A DNA stretch of 64,000 nucleotides, taken from assembly GCA_932294295.1 (NCBI GenBank), contig OW028574.1:29086145-29150144 (forward strand). The letters are read 5' to 3'. Shown piece after piece: positions 1 to 11,835 of this stretch. The notes under the pieces are model-generated. The model saw only the letters and a list, made by a program, of their open reading frames with translations. It did not search any database and was not told where the DNA came from. Position 1 is the stretch's first letter; every line of letters starts with the position of its first letter. The stretch is from Alitta virens. Lineage: Eukaryota; Annelida; Polychaeta; Phyllodocida; Nereididae. A program made the translations under genes and the position numbers.

Positions 1-59
1 ACATGAGCCCAGTTTTGAAAATTAACAACTAATAAGTTATAAAAGTGTTAACAAATTTT

Positions 60-275
60 TGAAAGGAATTTGAAAAATTTTCCTTTGCAATATACTTATA
101 ATGTCAACGCCAATAAATTAATAGAGTAACAATTACTTTACTGGTATTAATATTTGCAAAAAGTGTGAATATTTTTCAAGGAATTAAAATACTTTTCCTT
201 TAAAATATACCAGTAATAATCTTTACACCAATTAACAGAGTGATACTGGTATTTATATTAATTGCTAATTACTTG
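60..275. repeat. Weak two-copy tandem repeat in AT-rich DNA
   Basis: Two diverged copies of a unit of roughly 120 bp lie head to tail. Each holds a TTTTCCTTT block, an AATATAC block, a CCAAT(A)AA block and an ACTGGTATTAAT-like block in the same order. No coding potential is visible. The rest of 1-1,040 is AT-rich and I see no gene in it. Confidence 0.45.
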
Positions 276-1044
276 AAGCAAGTTTAAAAATCACAACTGA
301 TTTATGAACAGTTTTTCACTTGTAATAAGTTGTCAGATACTACTGTGGTGACTTGAAGTAAAACTAATATCAGCCAAAAAAAAAGCTTTTCATATTTGTC
401 AGACACTTCTGTCAAAGACTTAGACACACACAAATCTTGTCCTATGAACCGTAATTGTATTTGTAGCCAAATGTTTTGTTTTTACAAACTTTTGATTAAA
501 TTCAAATTAATACAGAAGGCTATTATTGTAGGTAAAATTAATTGAAATTCACAGCATATAATGACAGGTTTTCACTTTAAAGGCCAAAAGCGTTGCTCTA
601 ATTAATTGACTTAATTAAAAAAAAAACAATTATTATATTTTTAAGAAAATTGAAGTTGGGTCAAGTCTCAATCAAGCAGGTCTGAAATTCACAGCAGTTA
701 TGAACAACAGCTTTACAACGCTTGATATTTACTTCTCAAGAAATATACTTTAGCCTATTCAATATAATTGAATATTTTAAACTTAACCCAGGTTAATAAT
801 ATCTCACAATGCAATATCTGACACCTCCGACAGGATAGCTAGAAGCGGGAGATAGTGGGGGCGCCACTTGTACCAAAACATTGTAAGCTATGACAACTGA
901 TTTATGTGACAAAAAACGTTACGAATTACTACAAATTACCAACTGAATTTATTATATGAAACAATTTCGTGTACATTGCAGAATACAAAGATAACCTTAA
1001 ATACTTAAAAAAAAAAGAAGACTCAGTGAAAATTGAAAAGATCT

Positions 1045-1167
1045 AACAGATGCTGTGATTGGCCAATGATATGCGATAAAAAACGTCGATAATAGGTGAA
1101 ATCAAAGGTAACAGGTGCTGTGATTGGCCAATGATGCGATGAAAACATCGATAATAGGTGAAATTAA
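1045..1167. repeat. 65-bp tandem duplication
   Basis: The phrase AACAG(A/G)TGCTGTGATTGGCC followed by AATGAT..GCGAT and CGATAATAGGTGAAAT occurs twice, starting at about 1,045 and 1,110. The second copy has lost a few bases. Each copy contains GATTGGCCAAT, which includes a CCAAT-box-like sequence on the minus strand. Any regulatory role is speculation. Confidence 0.7.
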
Positions 1168-1212
1168 TTTTAATCCAGTTCCGGTTGGCTTGTCTACTGT
1201 GTAGCCTATCGT

Positions 1213-1326
1213 GGGTGGGTGGGTGGGATTAGGGCTTTACGTCCTGTGTTTCTGCACCAGTTGGGCTAATTAGGACAGGCAGGGACCATGGCAATGAGAC
1301 GAAGGATGAAACAGCCATCCAACTTA
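1213..1326 (-). mobile_element. tRNA-derived SINE, 5'-truncated copy 1
   Basis: This is the central and 3' part of a SINE family present four times in the window, on the minus strand. On the plus strand it runs from a (GGGT)n start through GGGCTTTACGTCCTGT, GGGCTAATTAGGACAGGCAG and CCATGGCAATGAGA to CATCCAACTTA. The tRNA-like head seen in the other copies is absent. A perfect 14-bp target-site duplication, GTGTAGCCTATCGT, flanks it at 1,199-1,212 and 1,327-1,340. The missing 5' end with a clean target duplication is typical of LINE-mediated insertion that stopped early. Confidence 0.85.
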
Positions 1327-1517
1327 GTGTAGCCTATCGTCTACGGGAAGTGAGCTGCGCTCGCTGCCTGCGGCGGCGGAGCTTTGCTCATATAAATATT
1401 TACTTTTTTTTCCAAGTCGCTGCCTCTTTTGGTGTTAAGGTCTTTTTGGGGGCCCACCATGCTTAGATGGTTCTTTTGGGAACAATTGATATTTTATGGG
1501 TCCCCTCCTGTTGAGGC

Positions 1518-1805
1518 CTAGGCAGGCACTATGCTATTAGTCCCTGCCTCCTCTTCCATCAGCTGGTGCATCTTTTCCGACTCATCGCCGGAAGGTGCAC
1601 CCTGTGAGGGTACACTAAGCTGTGAAGCAGTAACTAATGGAGCTACAAGATGTCCTTTTCTGACATCTGTAGCATGCTGCTTCAGTCTTGCCAGGTAATC
1701 ACCTGACTGTAAAGATTGGGTATCTGGAATAACTTTCTTAGAACTTTGGTCAAGCTTTGAAGCTATAAATAAAGGGAGAGATATGCAAGTGCCTTTGAGG
1801 GACAT
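1518..1805 (-). CDS. Hypothetical open frame, possible terminal exon
   Basis: A 95-codon minus-strand frame with no recognisable domain. It is polar, with a QSGDYLARLKQHATDVRKG stretch in the first half and an acidic end (GDESEKMHQLMEEE). Composition is somewhat less AT-rich than the flanks, which mildly favours real coding. No upstream partner exon or convincing splice acceptor was identified, and it could be a chance frame or a transposon remnant. Low confidence. Confidence 0.22.
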   Translation of the reverse strand: MSLKGTCISLPLFIASKLDQSSKKVIPDTQSLQSGDYLARLKQHATDVRKGHLVAPLVTASQLSVPSQGAPSGDESEKMHQLMEEEAGTNSIVPA

Positions 1806-2430
1806 ATTCTATCTGTAACTTACTAATTTTTCTGATGAATGCTACTTAATTACTCATATGTCACATAAATCATAGATTCTATATAAATATTAGTAGCTGC
1901 TTTGAAAAAATACTGTAGCTGGTGGCGGGAACCGTTATTGTTTTTAACCTTTTAATATAATCACCTGTCATTTTGTAACTGCGAACTCATAACCCTTATT
2001 ATATAGCCATTTTTTAAATCTATTTATCTTACTGCACATGTTGTATTTTGTAAATTGATCTTTGTACCTTTAATGACAATTTGTTGTCAATAAAATGATA
2101 CATATATACAAATCTATAATGTACGCATGTATTTCTTAATATTTTATAAACTGATTCTTCAATGTCAAACGGAATAAGCCTCATTTGTGTATTCATGCTT
2201 ATATATCATAATTGTCATACACCTAAATGAAAAAGTGGGTAATTACGTAATATTACGTAAAGTTACATAATTGGACAAAAAACTCCAATCGCCATGGCTA
2301 TCAGTGTTCCAGGAGCTAGGCAATTATTTGAGCATAGTGCCGAAACCAGGCCCAATGGAGTGGGTTGTTTTACATTTTAATTGAATAGTATGTAATATCG
2401 TAATATGCTAGTAATCAGGGCTGGTTTTAG
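1806..2430. other. Non-coding spacer with a poly(A)-signal-like AATAAA
   Basis: No coding frame of note. Around 2,030-2,100 the plus strand reads like a transcript or LINE 3' end: a T-rich run, then TTGTTGTCAATAAAATGATA. This could be a decayed non-LTR element tail, but nothing upstream confirms it. Confidence 0.3.
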
Positions 2431-2433
2431 AGT

Positions 2434-3935
2434 GTGCAAGGCCCCATAACAATCAAACTTTGGCCAACTGGGCAGCCATCTAGTAGCATTGTTCATTCAC
2501 TAAGTCTAACGTCTTTTTGTTATCTAGAACCATTTGATATTTACAGTAGTAAATATTACACCAAACCAAAGTTCTGGCATTCAAAAGAATATGTAGGCTT
2601 AAAAATGTTATTTTGTGCAGATGTAAAGTTATTAGCACAATTTGCTAAAATCGCTTTTCAATAACAAAGCTGAGACCAATCAACATCCTATGCCATACAT
2701 GCCATTGTTCCTGGTAATTCACCCCAGCCAAATCGCATTGTTTGCATGACTTTTTGGCAATACATAAGGCCCAAGTTGCAATTTGCAAAGATCCAAAATT
2801 ACTATTCATATGGCATACCAAATCAAAAGCTTGATGAGCTCCCAAACATTGAGCCAAGTATGACAACACCAAGCCAAATTTTGCCAATTGGTCAGCCATC
2901 TGGCAGCATTGTTACTTCAAATCAATAACAGTTATGGTAGATTCATTCAGGAAGCTCACATTCAGGTAGTTGCATATGAACTTATGTGCAATGTCAAACT
3001 CCATTTGCTTGTGCGCAGGTCGGTATCATTCTTTAAGTTTAAAATCATATGGTGTGAAAGTTACTTCAATCAAAAAAAGATCAGGCACATCAGTCAAATG
3101 TGATGGTAGGCACTTTGATGATTTAGACATTTGTAAAAAAATTTGTATAATGTCAAACTACATTAGCTTGCGCACAGGGTTGTTTTTGCATTCTGTATGT
3201 CAAAAATCTCATGGGGAAGTAAGCCAAGTCTCAATAAAAACGAAGAAAATGGCAGTAAGATTTTAAAACTTCAAATTAAATTTTTTTCAAATGGAAAGTC
3301 ATAAGCTTTACTAGCCATTCAAATTGTTCATCATATCAAATGATAATGTAGGAGTAGCAGGAATCTTTTCCTGGAGTATTACCCATGCCAAATCAATTTT
3401 GTTTGTGTGCAACTACTCAGTAATGCAAGAAGTCCTAGTTGCAATATGTAAAGATCCAAAGTAACTCTCCTCATAGCATGCCAAATAGAGCCACTGTTGA
3501 ACCGTTCTTGCTGTCATTGACTTGATGTGCGCCCAACATTGAACCAATGACGGCAACAACAGGCTAACTTTGGCCAACTGGGCAGCCATCTAGTAGCATT
3601 GTTCATTCACGAAGTCTAACGTCTTTTGTTATCTAGAACCATTTGATATTTACAGTAGTAAATATTACACCAAACCAAAGTTCTGGCATTCAAAAGAATA
3701 TGTAGGCTAAATAATGTTATATTGTGCAAATGTAAAGTTATTAGCACAATTTGCTAAAATCGCTTTTCATGACAACACCAAGCCAAATTTTGCCAATTGG
3801 TCAGCCATCTGACAGCATTGTTACTTCAAATCAATAACAGTTATGGTAGATTCATTCAGGAAGCTCACATTCAGGTAGTTGCATATGAACTTATGTGCAA
3901 TGTCAAACTCCATTTGCTTGTCATATGTTATTTTT
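2434..3935. repeat. Degenerate interspersed repeat cluster with a deletion-fused copy
   Basis: Segments 2,459-2,660 and 2,859-3,013 reappear almost unchanged at 3,568-3,770 and 3,771-3,921, but directly joined, so the second copy lacks the ~200 bp between them. A third, more diverged version spans about 3,340-3,570. Recurrent phrases are TTTGGCCAACTGGGCAGCC and ATCTGGCAGCATTGTTACTT. Short open frames on both strands in this area are by-products of the repeat and share no known domain. Confidence 0.7.
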
Positions 3936-3939
3936 AAGA

Positions 3940-6110
3940 TTATGCCATGATTATTTTTTCTTAGAACCTAATGACACGCTCTAAGTAGCTGTTATATTGT
4001 TTTTGCAAAATATTCTAAATCGGATTTTTAAAAAAATCTTGAAATTGACATACTCAAACCTTACTAACAAATGACTAAAATATTTATTTTTGACAAGGAA
4101 GACTTGACCCTAGACAGTTACAACAATTAAATAACCCCCATACAATTCTTATATGCACTTTCAGAAATTGCTATGGATTTTGACCTATGACCAATAGGTC
4201 AAGGTTAAATTGAAGGTCAAACATGATCTTAAAATCAAACTTTTGCAATATTAATTTTTTTTAACTGAGAAGTTATGCTTGGATTCTACTAAAATTCATA
4301 TGACATGTTGCCCTAATACCTTAGGATCACCATGCACAAAATGAAGTGTCAAGGTCCAATGGTCAAGGTAACAGGTCCGATTAAGCGTGACAATTTACGT
4401 TTACCGGTTAAAAAGATCGCCCGACCCTGAATTTTTCAACTTCAAAAAAATCTAACCTAATTTTGATGAAAGCTTGAATTCAAATTTTTTTTGCCAAGAG
4501 GGAATGCTTCGATTGCACCCAAACTCATAGGATTATTAACCCATATGTATACAAAAATTCATGCAAAAAGTTGGGTCAAAAGGTCAAATGGTCAAGGTCA
4601 CAGACACTGAAAAGTACTTTAAACATAAAAATCTCTAACTGCAGTCCTAATCAACATTTTTAATGGAGAAAACATTTATGCAAAGCACATTCCAAACCCC
4701 TTGCCTTATGGAATAGCATGTTGTTCTTAACCTTTTGTTTGAGGCATAAATTGACCATGTATCATTAGAAAGTTTGACTATTTTCTATGACTTTCAGGTA
4801 TTGACTCATTTACGTTCATGACATTCACATATATGTCATTACGACCTTGACATGAACCATTTTCATTTACAATAGCTGTGCCATAGCCTATAGGTGAAGA
4901 TTAGTAATTGACGTATGTCAATTACAGTTTTCTAGTTATTATTATTGTTCGCCACCTAACTTTGATCCTACCGGGACGAAACTTGGTGGGTAGGTGGACC
5001 TTAGGAAGCACTACAATTCTGTAGAACCGAAATCACCTTGACCCATTTCTCAAGGTCACAGGTCATTTTAATGCTATTTTTCAAAGTCTTTGTATTAAAA
5101 TATTTCAAAAACGGATAGAGGTACAGCTCTGATATTGTAATACTTTTGATTGTGCTAATATGTCTTCAAATCTGAGGGGTCTTTTTGATGCTCAGTCATG
5201 CAGAAAGGGGTGATCCATATAACCTCCTAAAAATCGATTGGTGTCCGAAATCTCAAGAACGCATATGGTGGGAAACAGACGAGCACAGATTTATGTTGTG
5301 TTTTGACCAATCCAGTGCAGCTGAACTTGTGGCGGCGATCAGGTGAAAGGTGGCTGAGGTATGGGGCGTTTAGATTTTGCTATTTACCCAAAAAGCTTTA
5401 ACCCTTAATAACTTTTGACTGGGCAGCCCAAATTGGACCATCTTCGAATCATATATAGTAATTGGATAGTTAATCATAACACATCAATACGAATGACCTT
5501 GGGTCAAAGGTCAATGTCACAGGAGACCTCAAAATTACAAATTTAAAATGGCTGTATCTCCCTTACTTTTAATCAATGAGTGTCTAGCAAAGTGTCATGA
5601 TATGATGTAACAGAGGGCTTTTAGAGTATTATGGAATATATGACCTTGATGCAAGTAAAGGTCAAAATTCAAGGTCAAATGTGAAAAACTAGCAATTTTG
5701 ACATTTCAGATGACCTCTGGTTATAGATCAAGGTCACAGATGATCTTGACCTTCAACCAGAGGTCGCATACACAAAATTTTGAAGTAAACCCCCTGATGA
5801 GGCTTTTAAGATATTCTGGTATTCGTAGCAAGGTACACAACTTCCTGGCTATTGAATATCTACCTGACCAGTGTTTTTGAGGAGTAAATGTGTAATAAGG
5901 AACTGGTATTTATTTTACTCAACTACGAATATTTCATTCATCTTTTCTATTTATTCCGGTACTCATTATTCAAAGGTATCGTAGTCGATTACATAGTATT
6001 TTCATTGATCTCTCTCCATCTCACGTCTCATGTCATATTACTCGTCTACAAACATGACTACACTACGGTATGGTGAATGATTTCTATTTCTTCCCTTGGA
6101 ACAGAGTGGA
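3940..6110. other. Gene-free stretch rich in AGGTCA-like motifs
   Basis: No supported gene. The phrase (A)GGTCAAGGTCA(C)AGG and variants recur roughly every 100-400 bp between 4,190 and 5,770, for example near 4,195, 4,370, 4,573, 5,050, 5,501 and 5,725. A block starting ATTATTATTGTTCGCCACC at about 4,938 resembles a dispersed repeat end. Short frames at 5,698-5,880 and 5,888-6,076 have no support. Confidence 0.4.
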
Positions 6111-6119
6111 GTCTAGTTA

Positions 6120-7515
6120 TTAATGTTTTTTCATGAAAATCACATGCTGTATAACTAGCATTTTCCTCAGTTTCACTGATCTTAAAAATCAAGACCACAT
6201 TACAGCTTGATCAAACTCGCTCTATGGGCTAGTATTTTGACATATTCATTATTATTGTTTTTTGATGAAAATCACATGCTGTATAACTAGCATTTATCCT
6301 AGTTCCACTGACTTTAGAAATCAAGACCACATTACAACCTAATGACACTCACTCTATGGCCTAGTATTTTCTTCACATATTCATATTTATAGCTTTTTGA
6401 TGAAAATCACATGCCATATAACTAGCATTTTCCTTAGTTTCACTGATTTTAAAAATCAAGACCACATTATAAATCGATAAAGCTCACTATGGGCTAGTAT
6501 TTTCTTGACATTTTCATTATTTTTGTTTTTTGATGAAAATCACATGCTGTATAACTAGCATTTTCCTCAGCTTTACTGATTTTAAAAATCAAGACTAAAT
6601 TAACAGTTGATTAAACTCACTGTGGGCTAGTATTTTCTTGGCATTTTCATTATTATTGCTTTTGATGAAATCACATGCCGTATAACTAGAATTTTCCCTA
6701 GTTTTACTGATTTTAAAAATAAAGACCACATTACAACTCAATAAAGCTCACTATGGGCTAGTAATTTCTTGACATATTTATTATTATTGCTTTTAGATGA
6801 AAATCACATGCCATATAACTAGCATTTTCCTAGTTTTACTGATTTAAAAAATCAAGACCACATTACAACTCGATAAAGCTCATAATGGGTGGGTGGCTGG
6901 GTGGGTGATTAGGGCTTTTCGTCCTGTATTTCTGCACCATTTGGGCTAATTAGGACAGGCAGGGACCATGGCAATGAGATGAAGGATGAAACAGCCATCC
7001 AACTTAGGCTCGACCGGGAATCGAAAACCGGGACCCATAGGTTGGAAGCCCAGAGCGCTACCTCTGAGCTAGGCCCCCGCCCGTTAGCTCACTATGGGCT
7101 AGTATTTTCTTGACATATTCATTATTATAGCTTTTTGATGAAATCACATGCTGTATAACTAGCATTTTCCTTAGTTTTACTGATTTTAAAAATCAAGACC
7201 ACATTACAACTTGATGGGCTAGTATTTTCTTAGCATATTAATTAATATTCCCTTGTTTCACTGATTTTAACAATCAAGACCACATTACAACCTTATGACA
7301 CTCATTGTAGGGCTAGTATTTTCTTGGCATATTCATTATTACTGCTTTTTGATGAAAATCACATGCCGTATAACTGGCAATTTCCCCAGTTTTACTGATT
7401 TTAAAAATCAAGACCACATTACAGCTTGATGAAACTCACTCTATGGGCTAATATTTTCTTGTCATATTCATTATTATTGCTTTTTGATGAAAATCACATG
7501 CCTTATAACTAGTAA
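6120..7515. repeat. ~132-bp satellite, about ten diverged units
   Basis: Tandem units of about 130-135 bp. Each has GATGAAAATCACATGC, TATAACTAGCATTTTCC, ACTGATTTTAAAAATCAAGA, CCACATTACA and CTATGGGCTAGTATTTTCTT in order. Starts of ATCACATG near 6,139, 6,271, 6,406, 6,539 and 6,669 give the period. The array is interrupted by SINE copy 2 and then by the BEL element. It resumes right of the element at 15,509 for about one unit, and again at 22,285 in the duplicated copy. Confidence 0.9.
6890..7085 (-). mobile_element. tRNA-derived SINE, full-length copy 2
   Basis: Minus-strand SINE with a complete tRNA-like head at the right end: GGCCTAGCTCAGAGGTAGCG is a good box A and GGTTTTCGATTCCC a slightly damaged box B. 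The loop CTTCCAA between them would give an anticodon TCC, as in tRNA-Gly(TCC). The body and (ACCC)n-type 3' end match copies 1, 3 and 4. It sits in the 132-bp satellite and is flanked by 13-bp near-duplicates, AGCTCATAATGGG at 6,877-6,889 and AGCTCACTATGGG at 7,086-7,098. Confidence 0.88.
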
Positions 7516-8280
7516 TGAGTCCACACAATGATATATTTTCAATCAACATTTATTATACGCAAAAATTCAGTGATTCTACAAATTATCAAAGGGCACAGAA
7601 AAAGAAAACCCACAAACTCAATTTCTTGACCTATCATTGTTATGACTTAATACACTTAATACATATAAATTAATCAATTGTATAACCAAAGTCCTGAAGG
7701 CAATTAGAAAATAATACAAATACATGAAATACAAATTGACAACACTTAATCAACAAAATTATCATTGATCATTTATACTCACAAGCCTTGCCCATCACAT
7801 GAGCAAAGACTCAAATTGACCATGTATGCATGACTAAGGCCTAATGACTATTTGACCTATAACATGAATAGAAATCAAATCATTAAATTATTGAAATCAT
7901 AACTTTGACATGTAATATTAGGCACATATCATTATCAGAAAAGATACCTGTCAGCTGATAGATGAACATTAACTAGCAAAGAAATTAGTATAAATATAAG
8001 CAAACGACACTCAATCTTGTACAATCATGATTAATCGTTAAACTACCAGCAATGATCAAACAAATTAAGTACATACCATAGAGCAGATGAAATATTTTTT
8101 TCAGTCTTAAACAGTGTCTTGACCCATTACTTTCATGGTGGTGAGTGGCAAATTAAAATTTTGCATCTCACTCATGAGTGACACTGGGCATACTCAGTGA
8201 CACTTGGCCAGCTAATTAGTACATGGGCTATTCTTAGCACATCAGCATGGCTAGAAATTGTAAACACAAGACAGTTTACA
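7516..8280 (-). repeat. BEL 3' LTR
   Basis: On the plus strand it starts TGAGTCC and ends AGTTTACA. It aligns along its length with 14,649-15,508: shared GTATTTTCAATCAACATTTATTATACGC-like start, CAGTCTT..CAACAGTGT region and CTTGGCCAGCTAATTAG near the end. Length is 765 bp against 860 bp for the other LTR, mostly because of small indels. The divergence indicates an old insertion. Confidence 0.88.
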
Positions 8281-8295
8281 ACACTCCTCCTTATT
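8281..8295 (-). promoter_or_regulatory. BEL polypurine tract
   Basis: Read on the minus strand, AATAAGGAGGAGTGT directly abuts the 3' LTR. This is the expected position and composition for the primer of plus-strand DNA synthesis, and it helps fix both the LTR boundary and the element's orientation. Confidence 0.75.
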
Positions 8296-8404
8296 TGATG
8301 ACTACCATTTAAATACAAACAATGATATCATAAATACAATACAATTCAAGAAGAACATTGACAATTATTCTCACACCCCTTTAAATAACATTATTTACAA
8401 CCTT

Positions 8405-9066
8405 CATGTAATGCAATCTTTGTAATTGGACAAGTCAGAGTGCTACATTTTGTGCGCAATTTTACAGACCTAATTAGACCATCTTTGCTCTTGTTCACAT
8501 CTACCAATAACCCTATTGGCCATATACCTCGTTGGGTGTTTTCATCAGCGATGAGAACAAGATCACCCAACTGAAAATTTCTTGTCTGTAACCATCTGTT
8601 TCTGCGCTGCTGGTCAGGAATATACTATCCCAACCACCTCTGCAAAAACAAATTAGCACGATGATGTACTGAGCGCCATCGTCTGTTGTACAAATCAGCT
8701 TCTACAAATAAACCAGGTGGTACATGAGGTAAAGCACAAAATAGGAAAAGGTGATTTGGAGTGAGTTGGGCAGGGTCATTGACATCATGACTGACTTTAG
8801 TGATGGGTCTGCTATTGTCTATGGCTTCAATTTCACACAAAAGTGCCAAAGATTCGTCTGAAAATTTATATGTTGGAGGTACCAACCCATTCATCACTTT
8901 TCTCAATGTACGAATCACGTGTTCCCAAACTCAACCCATATGTGAGGCGCTAGGGGGAATAAAAACCCAATCAAATCCTGAGTACCTCAACAATCTATCA
9001 TCAACAATCTGACTCAAGCTCTTCTGAAGCTCTGATTTACCACCAACAAAATAATATAACAATAAG
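8405..9066 (-). pseudogene. BEL integrase C-terminal part with DUF5641-like tail
   Basis: The minus strand encodes the end of a BEL/Pao integrase. Near 8,920-9,000 it has the FxPPxxxxxxGxWE-like block that follows the catalytic core, seen as FDWVFIPPSASHMG and WEHVIRT with a stop between. Then come ALTPNHLL-like (QLTPNHLFLF) and PPGLF motifs and a RRW motif. A frameshift leads into WLQTRNFQLGDLVLIADEN and later RGIWPIGLLVDV, as in DUF5641. The catalytic Glu region is only partly preserved. The upstream core lies beyond the extra sequence at 9,067-10,714. Confidence 0.85.
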
Positions 9067-10714
9067 ATCTAACAGACAATGGTGTGTGCATTCAACTGGA
9101 ATGATCAGGATTCGGCCTAGACTGTGTTATGCAATGGCAATTAGGTCGGATGAGACATTAAATTGGTGGTCCCTTGCACTGAGTGTCTATGCTGAGGAAG
9201 GTGAAAGATCCCATCCGTGTGATAAATGTGTAACATGGGTGGACAACTCTCTCACACCTCATCAATCAACCCTGGCTAGCGGAAAGAACTTGCCTTAGAG
9301 GGCTGCACTTCCCATATCTATCTTTTTATCCTAGAGCAGTCCCGTAAACATGCGAACATTTGTTTGCATTGATTACACTGGGGGTCATCAAAATCGGCAA
9401 GGTCATCGAAATTTCGCCACCATCGATAATCGTAATTAGGCACCTTGCAATTTTTCAATTAGTGACTAAACTAGTTCATATAAATGACAATGTCATAACA
9501 CGTCAACAAACATTTTTAGAAATGCTTGTGATAGGTTTATTCAGGGTGGCGAATTTCAATGACCCTGACTAAATTCGATGACCCTGAGAGTAAATTAATT
9601 TAAATGAGAATAAATTTGTTTTAATCAATCATACCATCTTTACTTAATGTCATCAAACTTTAGCTTTCGTTATTAATTATTAAGCAATGCTCATGGCATC
9701 ATTGAGCACTTCTTACTGAATTTTGTCTATATCATCCTCAAAATATTAACTAATTTCTCAATGGCAAGGCAATTAATGTGGTTCTGTAAATAATTTCCAG
9801 TGTGTCAGCAATGTCATATTACACACTATACAAATTTGTATGGGTTTGGAGGGATGTAGGCCATAGTGCACCTTGAATTTAGTATCAAAGCACTTCAGTG
9901 AACTCAAAAGCTTAATCAGTGAAATAGTTCTGCTAGAGAAATGGTCAAAGATTTCACATGGCTGTTTGCCAATTTTCCTCCCATGTGTCAGGCATGTCCA
10001 TATATATAAATCCTGTATTAAATTTCATCTACATATTTGAATCCCTTTCAGAAACATATTAGACCAAGACTGTAAAAATACCAGACTGCAAATGTACAAG
10101 TGATAAGTTCTCAGCTTTATGTGGTTGAAAACAATTCCAGAAGAAAAAGTTTAGATATTTTAAAAGTGGTACACCAGACTGAAAGACTGACTACTCAAAA
10201 GGCATCGCATAACACATGTGCAAAGAGAATAAGGCTATAATTTGAATTTTAAAGAAAAGCCCAAAATTATGATTTAGATGTAAAGTTATCACACAAATAG
10301 CATGTAAATTGCAATGCAGGCCCTGTATTGCCAAAATCAGGCCAACTTGGGCGCAAAGTTGGTCTGACAGTGACAACAACAGAACTGTGTCAGGCTAATT
10401 TGACACTGCTATCTGGGTATCCCTACTTATTGACAAAACCAAAACTAAAATAAGGCCAAGATTTTGCATTTGAGTGTTAGCTGTATTTGCATTCAGGTCA
10501 CCTTCAAGGGAAATAATAGTCCCAAACTGCAAATTGATATGGTAACATCATAGGATCTTAGCTTCATGTACTTTCAAAGAACTTAGTTTCTAGATAAAGG
10601 CTAAATTATTCACACACATTGTATCACCCTTGCCACATGGAGGCCCAGAGCTTTCAAGGCCATCCAATAAGAGTAAAGGCTCGATCAATAAAAACAGTAT
10701 GCTGTGCAAAAGGC
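9067..10714. mobile_element. Extra ~1.65-kb sequence interrupting the BEL integrase
   Basis: The integrase reading frame stops just after VWSDNG near 10,715 and resumes at about 9,066 with VGGKSELQKSL. These two blocks are adjacent in BEL integrases. The intervening sequence shows no transposase frame and no clear terminal inverted repeats by eye. At 9,110-9,300 it contains a more GC-rich block including GATGAGACATTAAATTGGTGG and GTCCCTTGCACTGAG. It is probably one or more non-autonomous insertions. The left breakpoint of the 6,776-bp tandem duplication (10,026) falls inside it. Confidence 0.6.
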
Positions 10715-11364
10715 CATTGTCAGACCAAACTCGAACTGACATCCCTCTCCTTGAAACAAACGTTCTAAAGCCATTCAGGAAACTATTAGTATCCAAATTG
10801 TCTATCTTTTCAAGATGGACTGCTCTCGTGCCGAAACAAGTAAATATGAAACCGTACCGCTTGATATCACTTCTTCCCCGCTTGACAAGAATGGGAACCA
10901 AAGCAGTCGATTCCAACATAACTGAATGGTGGTTGACAATGTTTGACTCTTTCTGTGGCAAAATCTGCCATCTTTTGTAAACATCTAGCCCATAAAGCTC
11001 TTACAAACAATGCATGAAAATGCAACTTTCTTGACAATGGATCTAATTCGAATTATCCAAAATTTCTCTCTGATTTTGGCAACTACCCCTTCTACTCCGA
11101 GGTGTGCTTCATTGTGAAAATGTAGAGCAATCAAGGATGCGACTTTATGCAAATGAGAGATGACATATGCAAATGAGAGATGACATAAGGATGCTTCTTA
11201 TCCAACATCAACCGTGCATGCTTAAGCCTTCCCTCAAGCCCTCGAAGGTCCTGGGCCTCCACGCTGCGAGGGTGGAAACACTTGGGGTGAAGTCCTCTAT
11301 CCCCAGTGGCTAAAACAGGACAGTGCGCATTGCACAAGCTGCTCCAGCTATCCAACGCAGACAA
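10715..11364 (-). pseudogene. BEL integrase N-terminal zinc-finger and catalytic core, broken
   Basis: From right to left the minus strand shows GRLKHARL, then the HH..CC zinc-finger region in scrambled frames, then LVKRGRSDIKRYG, an IFTC block, RAVHLEKIDNLDT and VWSDNG. The last two surround the first catalytic Asp positions of the DDE core. Multiple frameshifts separate the blocks. A 22-bp direct repeat (ATGCAAATGAGAGATGACAT twice) at 11,150-11,190 and an AACTn microsatellite at about 11,477-11,496 add damage. The right-hand copy at 17,491-18,140 is the same. Confidence 0.85.
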
Positions 11365-11539
11365 TTATTGATTTTTTACATGCTTCTGGTTTCTACTACC
11401 AACTATAGATAATCAATCTTACCCTAGAGAGCCTCTACATAGCCCACTCAGGTGCTGATGAGGCATTAAACAATAACACTAACTAACTAACTAACTAAGC
11501 CTTCCCTCAACTCGCAATCAGCCAACTTCATCCAAAATT

Positions 11540-11835
11540 GGTGACAGATCTTTACAGCACTTTATAGCAGCTGCTTGAAGTTCCAACCTTGGAATCGAAA
11601 AAGTCTTTCTTATCAAGCAGCAAAGCTGTGTGAATCTCACCCTGCTTGTTCACAGAGTGCAAATAACAGCAACTGCCATATGCTTGCTCACTGACATCAG
11701 AGAAAACATGCAATGCTACAGCAGCATCATTGAATTGTTTTGGCTTAATGCATCTAGTAGGTATTATGAAACTAACCAGATATTTAAGACTCTCAATCCA
11801 GTCCAGCCACCTGATCATCCCAACAACCAAGCTTG
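11540..11835 (-). pseudogene. BEL RNase H-like domain
   Basis: A minus-strand frame contains ALHVFSDVSEQAYGSCCYLH, the hallmark start of the BEL/Pao RNase H domain with its first catalytic Asp, followed by the ALLLDKKDF segment. The frame breaks before the ELxAA helix. The upstream part, WLDWIESLKYLVSFIIPTR, matches the pre-RNase H connection. Confidence 0.85.

Noticed and set aside
2434..3266. Several overlapping 60-98-codon frames
   Set aside because: They lie in a degenerate repeat and are not kept open between repeat copies.
6890..7085. A genuine tRNA-Gly gene in the SINE head
   Set aside because: The stems do not pair fully and the same sequence is dispersed with target duplications, so it is a SINE.
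10590..10980. Plus-strand frame of 116 codons opposite the BEL integrase (and its copy at 17,406-17,756)
   Set aside because: It is the antisense shadow of the integrase core; motifs are only on the minus strand.
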